Below, in pieces: positions 26,643 through 35,623 of a stretch of 64,000 nucleotides of DNA. The translations under genes were made by a program, and so were the position numbers. Under the pieces are notes generated by a model that saw only the letters and a program-made list of their open reading frames with translations, had not been told where the DNA came from and did no database searches. Origin of the DNA: Legionella_C sp048541585 (GTDB lineage: Bacteria > Pseudomonadota > Gammaproteobacteria > Legionellales > Legionellaceae); contig NZ_CP183303.1 in NCBI RefSeq assembly GCF_048541585.1, forward strand, positions 62,001-126,000. Direction: 5' to 3'. Within the stretch, counting starts at the first letter, position 1. Each line of letters begins with the position of its first letter.

Positions 26643-27635
26643 TTAATTAATGACATGCTCTAAGATAAAATTTTTGGCACGTTGTTGAACACCATTTGCC
26701 TCTTTATCCAGCCAAAAAGAAAAATGTGAACCACCTTCTATCCAAATAGGTTGTGCATGTGGAATTTTAGTTGCACTATTTACACCATCATAAAATAGTA
26801 CAGCTGCATCGGCAGTGGCATGAATAATTAAAGTGTTGCAAGCAATTTGCTCTAAGTGCAACGGAATAAGTTGACGGCCCTCGCTGATGTCATTTTCGAC
26901 ACCAATTTTGCGCATAGTATTGTAATTTAAAATTGATTTACAAAGACGGATAATGTATTTCAATTTAGTTTTATCTTTAGCAATATAGGCAGCTGCTGCC
27001 TTGATTTGCTCTCTATTTAAAAGGCTATTTGCGCGTAATATTAATGATGCTATTGCTTTAGGCGAAAATCGTAATAAATTATTAGCAAGCCAGGTAAAGG
27101 GATCGCTAAACACGGTTTGACTAATAAGTGGTGCTGCTTGTCTTAATTGATACTTCATTGAAATACAATTAATAGCAATAATAGCCTTAACTTTCTGAGG
27201 ATAACGTATAGCAAATTCATAAAGAGAGGGGCCAGCAGCACTGAACCCTACAGCAACCACACTTTTTAATGAAAGTTCATCAAGTAAAGCAGCTATTAAG
27301 TCTGCTTGTTGCGTTGCTGATTTGTTTTCTAATAAAGGTGAATTACCATAGCCTGGTCGAGAAATAGCGAGTAAATTACAGCCTAGGCCAAAAAAGAAAT
27401 CAAAAAGCATCATGGATTGATCTTGTCCGCCCATGCCGCCATGAATTAAGAGAATAGTGGATGCTAAATCTTTCGGTTGCTGTTGAAGGTTAATGTTGTT
27501 CTTATCGCTATCTTTATAATTAATTTCGATAGCACCCAGACGAGTTTGTATTAGCTGGCTGCCGCTTATGAGCTGATTTATAGCGTGCTCTTCTTGTGCA
27601 ATAAATTCAGTTGTTGATAAATCTGGCTCACCCAT
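26643..27635 (-). CDS. Alpha/beta-fold hydrolase
   Basis: A 330-residue hydrolase of unknown substrate. The oxyanion strand reads LLIHGGMGG, the nucleophile elbow is GFSAAG, an acid is probably the Asp in HATADA, and the catalytic His is in GGSHFSFW. No signal peptide is present. It stands alone, convergent with msrBA, and a specific reaction cannot be assigned. Confidence 0.82.
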   Translation of the reverse strand: MGEPDLSTTEFIAQEEHAINQLISGSQLIQTRLGAIEINYKDSDKNNINLQQQPKDLASTILLIHGGMGGQDQSMMLFDFFFGLGCNLLAISRPGYGNSPLLENKSATQQADLIAALLDELSLKSVVAVGFSAAGPSLYEFAIRYPQKVKAIIAINCISMKYQLRQAAPLISQTVFSDPFTWLANNLLRFSPKAIASLILRANSLLNREQIKAAAAYIAKDKTKLKYIIRLCKSILNYNTMRKIGVENDISEGRQLIPLHLEQIACNTLIIHATADAAVLFYDGVNSATKIPHAQPIWIEGGSHFSFWLDKEANGVQQRAKNFILEHVIN

Positions 27636-27774
27636 ACTAAATCCTATATTGATTTATTCATAGACTTCTTTGGTCGGCACTAATAGGTTCTCCGAAGCAG
27701 TCCACTATTTATTTCTGACTTATCTAGCATTAGGTAAAAAGGCTGCTATCTACTTTATCATAGCAAAAGAACTA

Positions 27775-27999
27775 TTAGTTTTTATCTTGGTAAATCGTAT
27801 CTACCTTCTTTGCTTTCTCTTCGTTTTCACGTAGTTGTTGTTCATTAAGTTGAGTTTGCCAAAAATTGGCTAATTGAGCTTTAAATAAATTAAGTTGGCG
27901 GATGACCTTACCTAAATGCTCGGCTAGCATCGGTAATTTATTAGGGCCGAAAACGATAAGGGCGACGATAAGAATAATAATTATTTCGCCCATGTTCAT
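27775..27999 (-). CDS. tatB: Sec-independent translocase protein TatB
   Basis: A 74-residue protein with one N-terminal membrane helix, GPNKLP hinge and an amphipathic helix with charged tail, the TatB/TatA plan. It follows tatA with an ATGA overlap. The longer charged tail and the Gly-Pro hinge favour TatB over TatA. TatB and TatC form the receptor complex, but tatC is elsewhere (6.1 kb). Confidence 0.82.
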   Translation of the reverse strand: MNMGEIIIILIVALIVFGPNKLPMLAEHLGKVIRQLNLFKAQLANFWQTQLNEQQLRENEEKAKKVDTIYQDKN

Positions 28000-28166
28000 G
28001 ATTTTTTCTCATTACTATTGTCATCATCATTTAGTGCTTTGCGAAAGCTTTTGATTGCATTTCCTAAATCAGAACCAATGTTCTTCAATTTATTAGTACC
28101 AAATAAAGCGAGAACGATTAAAAAAATAAGCAATAATGATAATGGACTTATGCCGCTTAATCCCAT
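27996..28166 (-). CDS. tatA: Sec-independent translocase protein TatA
   Basis: A short gene of 56 codons lying between ubiB and tatB. The translation begins MGLSGISPLSLLLIFL, continues with the helix-hinge LALFGTNKLKNIG, then an amphipathic helix GSDLGNAIKSFRKAL and an acidic tail. This is TatA, the pore-forming Tat subunit. It starts one base after the ubiB stop and overlaps tatB by four bases. Confidence 0.88.
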   Translation of the reverse strand: MGLSGISPLSLLLIFLIVLALFGTNKLKNIGSDLGNAIKSFRKALNDDDNSNEKKS

Positions 28167-28167
28167 G

Positions 28168-29823
28168 TTAGCTCCTATTATTACGGTTACCTACATAGAT
28201 TAAACCACCAAACAAAGCAATAATAAAAGTAGTAAGTGTCAGATTTTCTGTATTAATTAAATTTAAGTAATTTAAGAAGCCTACAAAGAGCATGGTAATA
28301 AAAATACCAAAGCCTAACCCTTTAAACCAATTGTTTTGAGCTGAATCAAGAAAGCGTTGGTCATTTGTAATGTTATTTAATGCACGTATTTTCTCTTCTT
28401 TACTTAAGACTATTACTTCCTGCAATAAACGTGGCATATGCGGTAATTCTTCGACAAAAAAGGGTATATTTTCACGCAATCTTCTAACAAACGCTTTAGG
28501 TCCTAATTGCTCTTTTAACCAATTTTGGAGAAAAGGCTTTGCAGTTGCCCATAAATCTAGCTCGGGATAAAGTTGTCGGCCTAAGCCTTCAATAGCTAAG
28601 AGCGTTTTTTGCAGAAGAATTAATTGAGGTTGAACTTCCATATTAAAGCGACGTGCAACTTGAAACAGCCGTAAAACAACTTGAGCAAAAGAAATATCTT
28701 TTAAGGGTTTCTCAAAAATAGGCTCGCAAACTGTACGAATAGCGCTTTCAAATTCTTCAATACGGGTGTTTCTTGCAACCCAACCTGATTCAACATGTAA
28801 TTCAGCGACTCGTCGGTAATCTCTATTAAAAAAAGCATAAAAGTTTTCAGCTAAATAACGCTTATCATTATCATTGAGAGTACCGATAATGCCAAAATCA
28901 ATACAAATATATTGTGGTTGTTCTGGATGCTCATAGGAAACAAATATATTACCCGGATGCATATCTGCATGAAAAAAGCAGTGTTTAAAAACCTGGGTAA
29001 AAAAGATTTCTACACCGCGTTCTGCTAATTTTTTAAAATCAACATTATTCGCTTTTAAAGCCGCAATATCGCTAATAGGGATGCCATGAATTCGTTCCAT
29101 AACCATGACATTTTCACGCGTATAATCCCAGAAAACTTCAGGAATATATAATAAAGGTGAGTTCGGAAAATTACGACGTAATTGGCCAGCATTACCTGCT
29201 TCACGTTGTAAATCAAGCTCATCTATTAAGTTGTGTTCAAATTCTTGTACTATTTCGCGAGGCTTAAGTCGCTTGCTTTCTGACCAGTAGCGCTCAGCAA
29301 GTGAGGCAATGGTATACATAATACTTATATCTTGATCAATAATTTTACGCATATTAGGTCGTAAAACTTTTACTACAACGTCTTCCCCAGTTTTTAACCT
29401 TGCGGCATGTACTTGAGCCATTGAAGCAGAGGCTAAAGGCTCTGGATCAAAATAAGCAAAGACATCAAAAGCAGAGCGGCCAAAAGCGCTTTCAATAATG
29501 GCTAATGCTCGCTCGCTTGAAAATGGTGGGACATTATCTTGTAGTTTACAAAGCTCTAAGGCGATATCAGTTGGAATAATATCTGGTCGAGTAGACAATG
29601 CCTGGCCAAACTTAACAAAAATTGGTCCTAAGTCTTCTAAAGTTTTACGAAGTGCTTCACCACGGGTGAGTGGGTCCTTACGAAACCAATTCCAAGGGTT
29701 TAAATAAACTATAAATCGTAAAGGGGCAAAAAGCCGAATGGAGACAATGAGCTGATCTAGTCCGTTGCGCGCTAAAATGGTATTAATATGAATTAAACGG
29801 AGTAATTGCTTAATGGATTTCAT
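28168..29823 (-). CDS. ubiB: Ubiquinone biosynthesis kinase-like protein UbiB
   Basis: UbiB is an atypical kinase-like ATPase needed for ubiquinone synthesis, tethered to the inner membrane. The signature KxGQ appears in FVKFGQALSTRPD, the Ala-rich loop in ASASMAQVH, the metal-binding HADMHPGN and the DFG in CIDFGIIG. Two C-terminal membrane helices close the 551-residue chain. It overlaps ubiJ by 4 bases and precedes tatAB. Confidence 0.95.
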   Translation of the reverse strand: MKSIKQLLRLIHINTILARNGLDQLIVSIRLFAPLRFIVYLNPWNWFRKDPLTRGEALRKTLEDLGPIFVKFGQALSTRPDIIPTDIALELCKLQDNVPPFSSERALAIIESAFGRSAFDVFAYFDPEPLASASMAQVHAARLKTGEDVVVKVLRPNMRKIIDQDISIMYTIASLAERYWSESKRLKPREIVQEFEHNLIDELDLQREAGNAGQLRRNFPNSPLLYIPEVFWDYTRENVMVMERIHGIPISDIAALKANNVDFKKLAERGVEIFFTQVFKHCFFHADMHPGNIFVSYEHPEQPQYICIDFGIIGTLNDNDKRYLAENFYAFFNRDYRRVAELHVESGWVARNTRIEEFESAIRTVCEPIFEKPLKDISFAQVVLRLFQVARRFNMEVQPQLILLQKTLLAIEGLGRQLYPELDLWATAKPFLQNWLKEQLGPKAFVRRLRENIPFFVEELPHMPRLLQEVIVLSKEEKIRALNNITNDQRFLDSAQNNWFKGLGFGIFITMLFVGFLNYLNLINTENLTLTTFIIALFGGLIYVGNRNNRS

Positions 29824-30425
29824 TGCTTATCCAGTAAATTAATTTGTGCATGTAATCGCTCAACGTCTAACACTAATTGATCAATATCAGCAAAAAAATT
29901 TTCTACCTCTTCATGTGAAGGGAATAAACGGAGCTCATCTTGGATGTAGTCAATGGTATTATTTTGCAATGAAGCGCTAAGTTGGCGTTTAAATTCTAGG
30001 CTACGTCTAAACATAGAGCCTAATTGATGAGCAATGACATCACCGGTAAAATAAGCTAAGTGACCTTCCCAATCAATATCTATTTCATCAAATAATTTTT
30101 TTAAAGCTAAGCCTAGCTCAACATCTCCTGATACACGCATTTTGTCATTAAATAGTGAACGCGCCTTAGAAGCAGGTAGAAAACTTAAACGAATAAGCCC
30201 CAAAGGATTGCTATGAATAACGGTATCTGGTGGATTTAGAGTGCTATCTAGTAAATGGAGTTCGCCATCTTTAAAAGTAATAAAAAAATTAACATTTAAA
30301 GGGCCAATAATAATTTCAATTATTTTATCATGGAATGCGGAAATTTTTGTGGGCATACTCTCATCTAAAGAAAGAGCATGATTAATCGCTGTCTGTAGTG
30401 CCTTTAAAGAATATTTTTTAATCAT
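29820..30425 (-). CDS. ubiJ: Ubiquinone biosynthesis accessory factor UbiJ
   Basis: UbiJ is an SCP2-like lipid-binding protein that helps assemble the Ubi complex. The 201-residue protein has the SCP2-like beta sheet in its first half (NVNFFITFKDGELHL) and a C-terminal coiled coil with LFPSHEEVENFFADID. Position between ubiE and ubiB is conserved in gammaproteobacteria and supports the call. Confidence 0.88.
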   Translation of the reverse strand: MIKKYSLKALQTAINHALSLDESMPTKISAFHDKIIEIIIGPLNVNFFITFKDGELHLLDSTLNPPDTVIHSNPLGLIRLSFLPASKARSLFNDKMRVSGDVELGLALKKLFDEIDIDWEGHLAYFTGDVIAHQLGSMFRRSLEFKRQLSASLQNNTIDYIQDELRLFPSHEEVENFFADIDQLVLDVERLHAQINLLDKQ

Positions 30426-30432
30426 ATTATTC

Positions 30433-31185
30433 TCAATATTTATAGGCGATATGTAAAGCCACTATACCACCACTTAAATTTAAATACTGACAATCTTCGA
30501 ATCCAGCTTGTTCAATTATTTTTTTTAAATCTTCTTGCTTTGGATGCATACGGATTGATTCAGCAAGATATTTATAACTATCAGCATCATGCGCAATAAA
30601 TTGCCCTATTTTAGGTAGAATGTTAAAAGAGTACCAATCATAAACGGTTTTTAAGCCAGGCAAATTAGGCATAGAAAATTCTAAAACTAATAACTTGCCA
30701 CCAGGTTTACAAGTCCGAAACATAGAACGTAGGGCTTCTTCTTTATTGGTAACATTTCGCAAGCCAAACGCAATGGTAATACAATGAAAGCTATTATTTT
30801 TAAAAGGTAATGTTTCTGCATTAGCTTGCACATAAGTAATGTTATTAATGAGACCTTCGTTAATTAACCTATCTCGGCCAACATTTAACATATCAGCATT
30901 AATATCTGCAAGAATAACTTGTCCTTTTTCACCTACTTTATGACTTAATAATCTTGTTAAATCACCACTGCCACCTGCTAAATCGAGTACAATGTGACCT
31001 GGTTTAACTTGACTTAATTCGATAGTAAAGCGCTTCCAAAGCCGATGAATACCAAATGACATCAAATCATTCATTAAGTCATAATTCTTAGCAACTGATT
31101 GGAAAACAGCGCGAACTTTCTTCTCTTTTTCATGCCATGCAACAGAGGTGAAGCCAAAATGAGTTGTTTTTTCTTGCTTACTCAT
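30433..31185 (-). CDS. ubiE: Demethylmenaquinone/ubiquinone C-methyltransferase
   Basis: UbiE carries out the C-methylation in ubiquinone (and menaquinone) synthesis. SAM motif I is VLDLAGGSGDLT, preceded by NDLMSFGIHRLWKR, and the ITIAFGLRNVT motif is family-specific. At 250 residues it is complete. It opens the operon ubiE-ubiJ-ubiB-tatA-tatB. Confidence 0.96.
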   Translation of the reverse strand: MSKQEKTTHFGFTSVAWHEKEKKVRAVFQSVAKNYDLMNDLMSFGIHRLWKRFTIELSQVKPGHIVLDLAGGSGDLTRLLSHKVGEKGQVILADINADMLNVGRDRLINEGLINNITYVQANAETLPFKNNSFHCITIAFGLRNVTNKEEALRSMFRTCKPGGKLLVLEFSMPNLPGLKTVYDWYSFNILPKIGQFIAHDADSYKYLAESIRMHPKQEDLKKIIEQAGFEDCQYLNLSGGIVALHIAYKY

Positions 31186-31442
31186 AGATTTTACTTTTTA
31201 AAATTTAACGCTATATTACCTGATTGACTAAGAAATAGTAATTAGAAATCACTTAATCTCACCTTACGAAATTAAATTAAGTAAAAATACTTAATTTTAG
31301 GGCTGCTAAAGTTAAATTAATAAGAGTCAAGGAGGTAATTACTAAGTTAGTTCTAATTATATTGAATTTATTGTTATCTCACTTACAACTGAATTACCAT
31401 CTAACATAATATTATTTAAATTGTCCCTAAAAAAGCTTCGGC

Positions 31443-32012
31443 TTAGTGACTGGAATTGACTGAATCATTAGCAGTACCACTATCTTGATTTATTGCAGGC
31501 GATGTAGTTACAGCTGGCGCATTAATAGTATTATCCGTTGAGTCATTAGTATCTGTATTATCATTTAAATTAGTTGAGGTGCTATCGTTAGGGATGGCAT
31601 TTAAATTGGTAATAGTATCACCCCCCCCATTAGTCATATTACCATTTTCATCCATAGAATTTGGACCTGTTATATCAATTATATTGTTGCTGTCTATAGT
31701 TGTAGTGGTATTTGTCGTATTACCATTTTCATCTATAGAAGTTGGACCTGTATTAGTGTTGGTGTTGTTATTTGTATTACCCGAGGTTGGCGTTATATTA
31801 CTATTTATATTATTAGGCACAATAACACCGGAATTAAATTTTTTAGGCGAACTGGTATTAGGTTGTAAATGAATAGTTTGATCAGGATTTTCAGTTATAA
31901 TCGGTGTAAGTGATTGTGATTCAAGGCTACTTACATTTATTGAAGCTAGTGTATCGGCATTAGAAAGCGTTACTGCTGAGAATAATAAAGACGTAATAGT
32001 AACTCTCTTCAT
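31443..32012 (-). CDS. Asn/Thr-rich exported protein with G8 tract
   Basis: A 189-residue protein with a signal peptide (residues 1-19, ending SNA) and then low-complexity Asn/Thr/Ser/Asp sequence. An internal repeat is visible: GPTSIDENGN at 89-98 and GPNSMDENGN at 116-125. Codons 129-131 come from a run of eight G (C on the + strand, 31621-31628), striking in such AT-rich DNA. No domain is recognised. It is probably a surface or periplasmic protein; slippage at the G-run could switch its C-terminal 60 residues. Confidence 0.6.
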   Translation of the reverse strand: MKRVTITSLLFSAVTLSNADTLASINVSSLESQSLTPIITENPDQTIHLQPNTSSPKKFNSGVIVPNNINSNITPTSGNTNNNTNTNTGPTSIDENGNTTNTTTTIDSNNIIDITGPNSMDENGNMTNGGGDTITNLNAIPNDSTSTNLNDNTDTNDSTDNTINAPAVTTSPAINQDSGTANDSVNSSH

Positions 32013-32222
32013 AGCAATCTCCCTTAACCCTTTTTCAAAAACCTTTATCCTTAAATTTATTTAAAAAATTGCTAATCACTGTAATCGCTTTTCGAAAAAG
32101 TTTTAACTGAATATTTATAGCCGTTTCTCTAACTATAGCTGTTTATTCTGAAAAGTAATAATGAACTAGCTGATAAAAGGAAAGTCGAAATATTAGGACG
32201 CGGGAGCAATATTTTAAAGAAA

Positions 32223-32648
32223 TTACAATTGCTCTAAAGCTAGCATATAAGCTTTTTCATCAGGTGGCATTTGATTACGTTGTGCTTGCCATAGGCATTC
32301 AGCTAAGCAGTCCATCATTTTATGCTCAACTAATAAGGGATCTTGATAATGTTTAACTAATTCTTCAAAACGTTTAGTCATTCCTGCGGGTCTGTTGGTT
32401 GTAACTTGTTCTCGTATAGCCAAATGTAATCCCATATGTAGATATGGGTTAGTTTGCCCCATCTCTGGAAAATACTGTTCAGTAAAATAAGAATTATTGT
32501 TTTCTAAAAGTGAATGGTACTCGGGATGCGCAATGATAACATCCACTAGTTGTTTTTCTAGTGGTGTAAGTACTTCTTTTGAGCAATATTTACGCCAACT
32601 TGTAAAGAAAAACTGTCTGGTATCTTGTACATTATTACCAAAAAACAT
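32223..32648 (-). CDS. DUF1841 family protein
   Basis: A 141-residue protein matching the proteobacterial DUF1841 family, typified by NPYLHMGLHLAIREQ and a C-terminal helix with ECLW. Its function is unknown. An AGAGGTAGG ribosome site precedes the ATG. Confidence 0.85.
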   Translation of the reverse strand: MFFGNNVQDTRQFFFTSWRKYCSKEVLTPLEKQLVDVIIAHPEYHSLLENNNSYFTEQYFPEMGQTNPYLHMGLHLAIREQVTTNRPAGMTKRFEELVKHYQDPLLVEHKMMDCLAECLWQAQRNQMPPDEKAYMLALEQL

Positions 32649-33037
32649 GCCTACCTCTGATACCCTTTATTAAAAATTAATTTGATCTTAGCTTATTCAA
32701 AGTTAAACAACAATTAAGCGCATAGGGATGTTACTTCGTAAATATCGGTATTAGTAAGTCTTCTAATTTAAGTAAGTACAAAGTTTAACTACTCAATAGT
32801 TAATAGTAGTAAGAAATGCTTATTGACAAATTGTCTATAAATAGGCAATATTATGAATGCGAGGTTGGACTTGCTATGTGTCATTCCACTGGGTCAATTG
32901 GCGACACACCGATTGGCCCTTTCTACAAAATTCCTACCATAATTAAGCCATTCAATAAGTTATTTTTTTTACAGATTGCAATAAAAATAAAATTATGCTA
33001 AATCAACGAGGAATGTCAATGGATGGAGTAGTTAATT
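32649..33037. other. Divergent intergenic region with a candidate promoter
   Basis: No gene is supported here. TTGACA at 32823-32828 is a perfect -35, with AATATT 18 bases on as a modest -10; it would read toward the 33038 gene. A weak hairpin (CAATTGG/CCGATTG) lies near 32897-32917. Confidence 0.4.
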
Positions 33038-33730
33038 ATGTTTGGAGTTTTATTTAGAAATCCTGGGCAATCTTCTCACTTAAGTTTACCTCGGGAAGCT
33101 TTCAATTATAAAAATCCTATTCACTTAGAGATTATTGAAAAGCAGATTTCTCAATTTAAAGAAGCTGCTGATACGCTAAAAGCAATTGATTATAATATTT
33201 TTTTAGGCGTAATTGTTGGTAGTTCTTGTTATTTTGGGTCTTATATATTTCCCCTAGTAACGTTTTCCATAGCGGGTTTTAGTTTAGCTGCACATGCGCA
33301 TGCAAAACGCCCTATAGCTTATGAGAAATATCGTCAAGCGCTTGATGAGTTGGTTGCTACTTATGAATGGTCAATGGGTAAAAATACAGGAGATCATTGG
33401 TATAAGCTTGCTGTTGGGCCTCTTCAAAACTTAATTTTAACATTAGGTCCTTGTGTAGCGCCTGAAATAATTCATACTTGGACCGCAGATGATTTAAAGC
33501 CAAATAGCTTAAACCCAAAGAATTTTTTCAGCACCCGTCGTACTGATATTTCAGAGGAGTTTGAAAAACAATTGGCAAAATTTGCAGCAGGCACCCAAGT
33601 TTCAGAAATGACTTATCGTATTTATGGCCAGCATGGATTTGATGATTTGTGGCAAACATTAAAAACTACTGTAGCAAATCAGGTAAATAATGTGGCACGT
33701 AACGTTCTTAATTATCAGCCTGGTAGTTAA
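33038..33730 (+). CDS. Hypothetical protein with a central hydrophobic segment
   Basis: A 230-residue protein I do not recognise. Residues 53-84 form one long or two short membrane helices (FLGVIVGSSCYFGSYIF and the segment after). The rest is soluble and helical, with several Trp. No signal peptide is seen. A GGAG ribosome site precedes the start. It is alone, converging on argO. Confidence 0.5.
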   Translation: MFGVLFRNPGQSSHLSLPREAFNYKNPIHLEIIEKQISQFKEAADTLKAIDYNIFLGVIVGSSCYFGSYIFPLVTFSIAGFSLAAHAHAKRPIAYEKYRQALDELVATYEWSMGKNTGDHWYKLAVGPLQNLILTLGPCVAPEIIHTWTADDLKPNSLNPKNFFSTRRTDISEEFEKQLAKFAAGTQVSEMTYRIYGQHGFDDLWQTLKTTVANQVNNVARNVLNYQPGS

Positions 33731-33773
33731 TACTTAACTGCTTCTATTATCTAGGTAATGGCGTTAATTTAAG

Positions 33774-33801
33774 TGTAGGTTGGGCCAAGGCCCAACCTAC
33801 A
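33774..33801. repeat. Perfect 13-bp palindrome between convergent genes
   Basis: TGTAGGTTGGGCC and GGCCCAACCTACA are perfect inverted arms with a 2-base loop. It lies between the ends of the 33038 gene and argO, where it can fold on both strands and may end both transcripts. The same GTAGGTTGGGC core recurs twice at 41.9-42.0 kb, so it belongs to a dispersed REP-like family. Confidence 0.65.
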
Positions 33802-33804
33802 GTA

Positions 33805-34404
33805 CTAAAGAAGTGCTAGTTTTGCGCCTAAAAAGAGCATTAGCAGTCCGCTGGCGAATTCAAGACGACGCCATACTTTTTCTTTAGTTAAAATTTCAGC
33901 AAAAAATTGGGTAACAAGCGTTAATAGCGTTAACCAAAGAAAACTAGAAGTAATAACACCTAACAAAAATGTTTGTTGTTGTCCTGGAAATTGACTGCTA
34001 CTACCACCAATGATAATTAGCGTATCTATAATGGCATGAGGATTAAGCAGACTAAAACCTAAAGCTAATAAAATAATTTGTAGACGATTACTATGAGCTT
34101 TTTCTACATTAACCTTACTATCTTTCTTTTTCATTGCTCTATATAAGGACAGTGAGCCGTAATAAGTCAAAAAAAGTGCACCAAACCAAGTTACCCACAT
34201 TTTTAAAGCAGGATGTAACATCAATAGCTGATGTAAGCCTGCGACACTAGCAGATACTAAAATAATATCGCATACAAAACAAATTGCTGCTGATAAAATA
34301 GCATATTGTCGCAATGCACCTTGGCGAATTAAAAAAATATTTTGTGGCCCCAGGGCTGTAACTAACGATAAGCCTAATGCTAAGCCATTAAAATAAACTA
34401 ACAT
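33805..34404 (-). CDS. argO: LysE/ArgO family amino acid exporter
   Basis: An inner-membrane exporter of basic amino acids by family. The N terminus LGLSLVTALGPQNIFLIRQG is the LysE/ArgO signature and five to six helices fit in 199 residues. It is divergent from an ArgP-type LysR regulator, the classic pairing in which ArgP activates argO in response to arginine or lysine. Confidence 0.88.
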   Translation of the reverse strand: MLVYFNGLALGLSLVTALGPQNIFLIRQGALRQYAILSAAICFVCDIILVSASVAGLHQLLMLHPALKMWVTWFGALFLTYYGSLSLYRAMKKKDSKVNVEKAHSNRLQIILLALGFSLLNPHAIIDTLIIIGGSSSQFPGQQQTFLLGVITSSFLWLTLLTLVTQFFAEILTKEKVWRRLEFASGLLMLFLGAKLALL

Positions 34405-34498
34405 AGTCTAGCCCCCCATTAAAAAATGAAGGTTCTATTATCATGCAAATTCAATTATTATTAAAATTAATAATTTTGATAATTGATAAATTTTGCTT

Positions 34499-35383
34499 AT
34501 GAAGATAGATTACCGGGCTTTATATGCTCTAGATGCAGTTATTCAAACCCAAAGTTTTGCGATGGCAGCTAAGCAATTGTTTATTACGCAACCTGCAGTA
34601 AGTCAGCGGATAAAACAGCTTGAAAATCAATTTGGTCAACCTTTACTTATAAGAACATTACCCTATGCAGCCACTCCGCTAGGGGAAAAATTATTAAGTC
34701 TACTGCGACGTACCAGGTTACTTGAGGAGCATTTTTTACACGAACTAGATTATGATACACCTGGCCGGTTATCGATTGCTTTAAATCGAGATAGTTTAGA
34801 AACCTGGTTTGTTAGAGCGCTTCCTAAAATAAGTACATTGCGTACTTCAAATATTGATATTATTACAGATGACCAGGAATTAACTATTGATTATTTACGT
34901 AAAGGTATTGTCTCTTCTTGCTTGACTAGTTACTCAAAACCTTTACCAGGCTGTGAATGCCAGCTGCTTGGCCATATGGACTATTTATTAGTAGCTTCGC
35001 CAGATTTTATTAAACGTTATTTTAAGAAACATCTTTCACTGCAAGAGAATATGTTATTAGCTCCTATCTTAGTTTTTGATAGTCGTGATAGATTTCATGA
35101 GTATTATTTCCAGCAATTTTTTAAAAGCCATTTTAATCCAAAACGATATAATATGGTTCCATCCGTAACCGTATTTAAGCAATTTGCATTACAAGGCTTT
35201 GGATTTGGCTTAATTCCTAGGTTAGATATTCAAGATGAATTAGAACAAAATAAACTTGTTGAAATTAATCCTGGTAAACGCTGGCTAATGCCGCTTTACT
35301 GGCATTATTGGCAATTATCAGATCGTCATTACCAACAATTTATTAAAGAAATAGCTAGGGAGGCTAAATTATATCTAATTTAA
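34499..35383 (+). CDS. argP: LysR-family regulator, ArgP-like
   Basis: A LysR-type regulator with helix-turn-helix at about 18-38 (SFAMAAKQLFITQPAVSQRI) and an effector-binding domain to residue 294. The start MKIDYRALYALDAVI and the divergent argO support ArgP (IciA). ATG 34499 is preferred over an in-frame TTG six bases upstream. It should bind the 94-base gap between the two genes. Confidence 0.88.
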   Translation: MKIDYRALYALDAVIQTQSFAMAAKQLFITQPAVSQRIKQLENQFGQPLLIRTLPYAATPLGEKLLSLLRRTRLLEEHFLHELDYDTPGRLSIALNRDSLETWFVRALPKISTLRTSNIDIITDDQELTIDYLRKGIVSSCLTSYSKPLPGCECQLLGHMDYLLVASPDFIKRYFKKHLSLQENMLLAPILVFDSRDRFHEYYFQQFFKSHFNPKRYNMVPSVTVFKQFALQGFGFGLIPRLDIQDELEQNKLVEINPGKRWLMPLYWHYWQLSDRHYQQFIKEIAREAKLYLI

Positions 35384-35406
35384 TTTCAACTGGTTATCTA
35401 AATAAC

Positions 35407-35421
35407 GCCTTATGTAAAGGC
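35407..35421 (+). terminator. Weak hairpin after argP
   Basis: GCCTT-ATGTA-AAGGC, followed by a T-rich stretch (CTAATTTTGTT), 24 bases after the argP stop. The 5-bp stem is short, so this is only a possible terminator. Confidence 0.3.
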
Positions 35422-35566
35422 AGCTAATTTTGTTAAAGCAATTCCTCTAAATCATTACCCTTTAAAAATGGTGGTTGAAAATAAGACAAAATTTATTTAA
35501 AAAATTGAAAGAAATGCAGTTTCCTAGCGAAAACTAGATTGCAAGTTATAGCTGGAGGAGTATAAA

Positions 35567-35593
35567 ATGCCTGATTATTTTTGGCATTTATAA
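35567..35593 (+). CDS. Possible 8-codon leader peptide (MPDYFWHL)
   Basis: An ATG preceded by a very good GGAGGAG ribosome site opens an 8-codon frame that stops 31 bases before the cytochrome gene. The peptide is aromatic-rich. It may be a translated leader affecting the respiratory genes, or chance; only the ribosome site argues for translation. Confidence 0.3.
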   Translation: MPDYFWHL

Positions 35594-35623
35594 AGCTTGT
35601 AGTTTGTTGATTAAGGAGGGAGC

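Noticed and set aside
32816..33001. 61-codon open frame upstream of the 33038 gene
   Set aside because: No ribosome site, composition unlike a protein, and it overlaps the probable promoter TTGACA.
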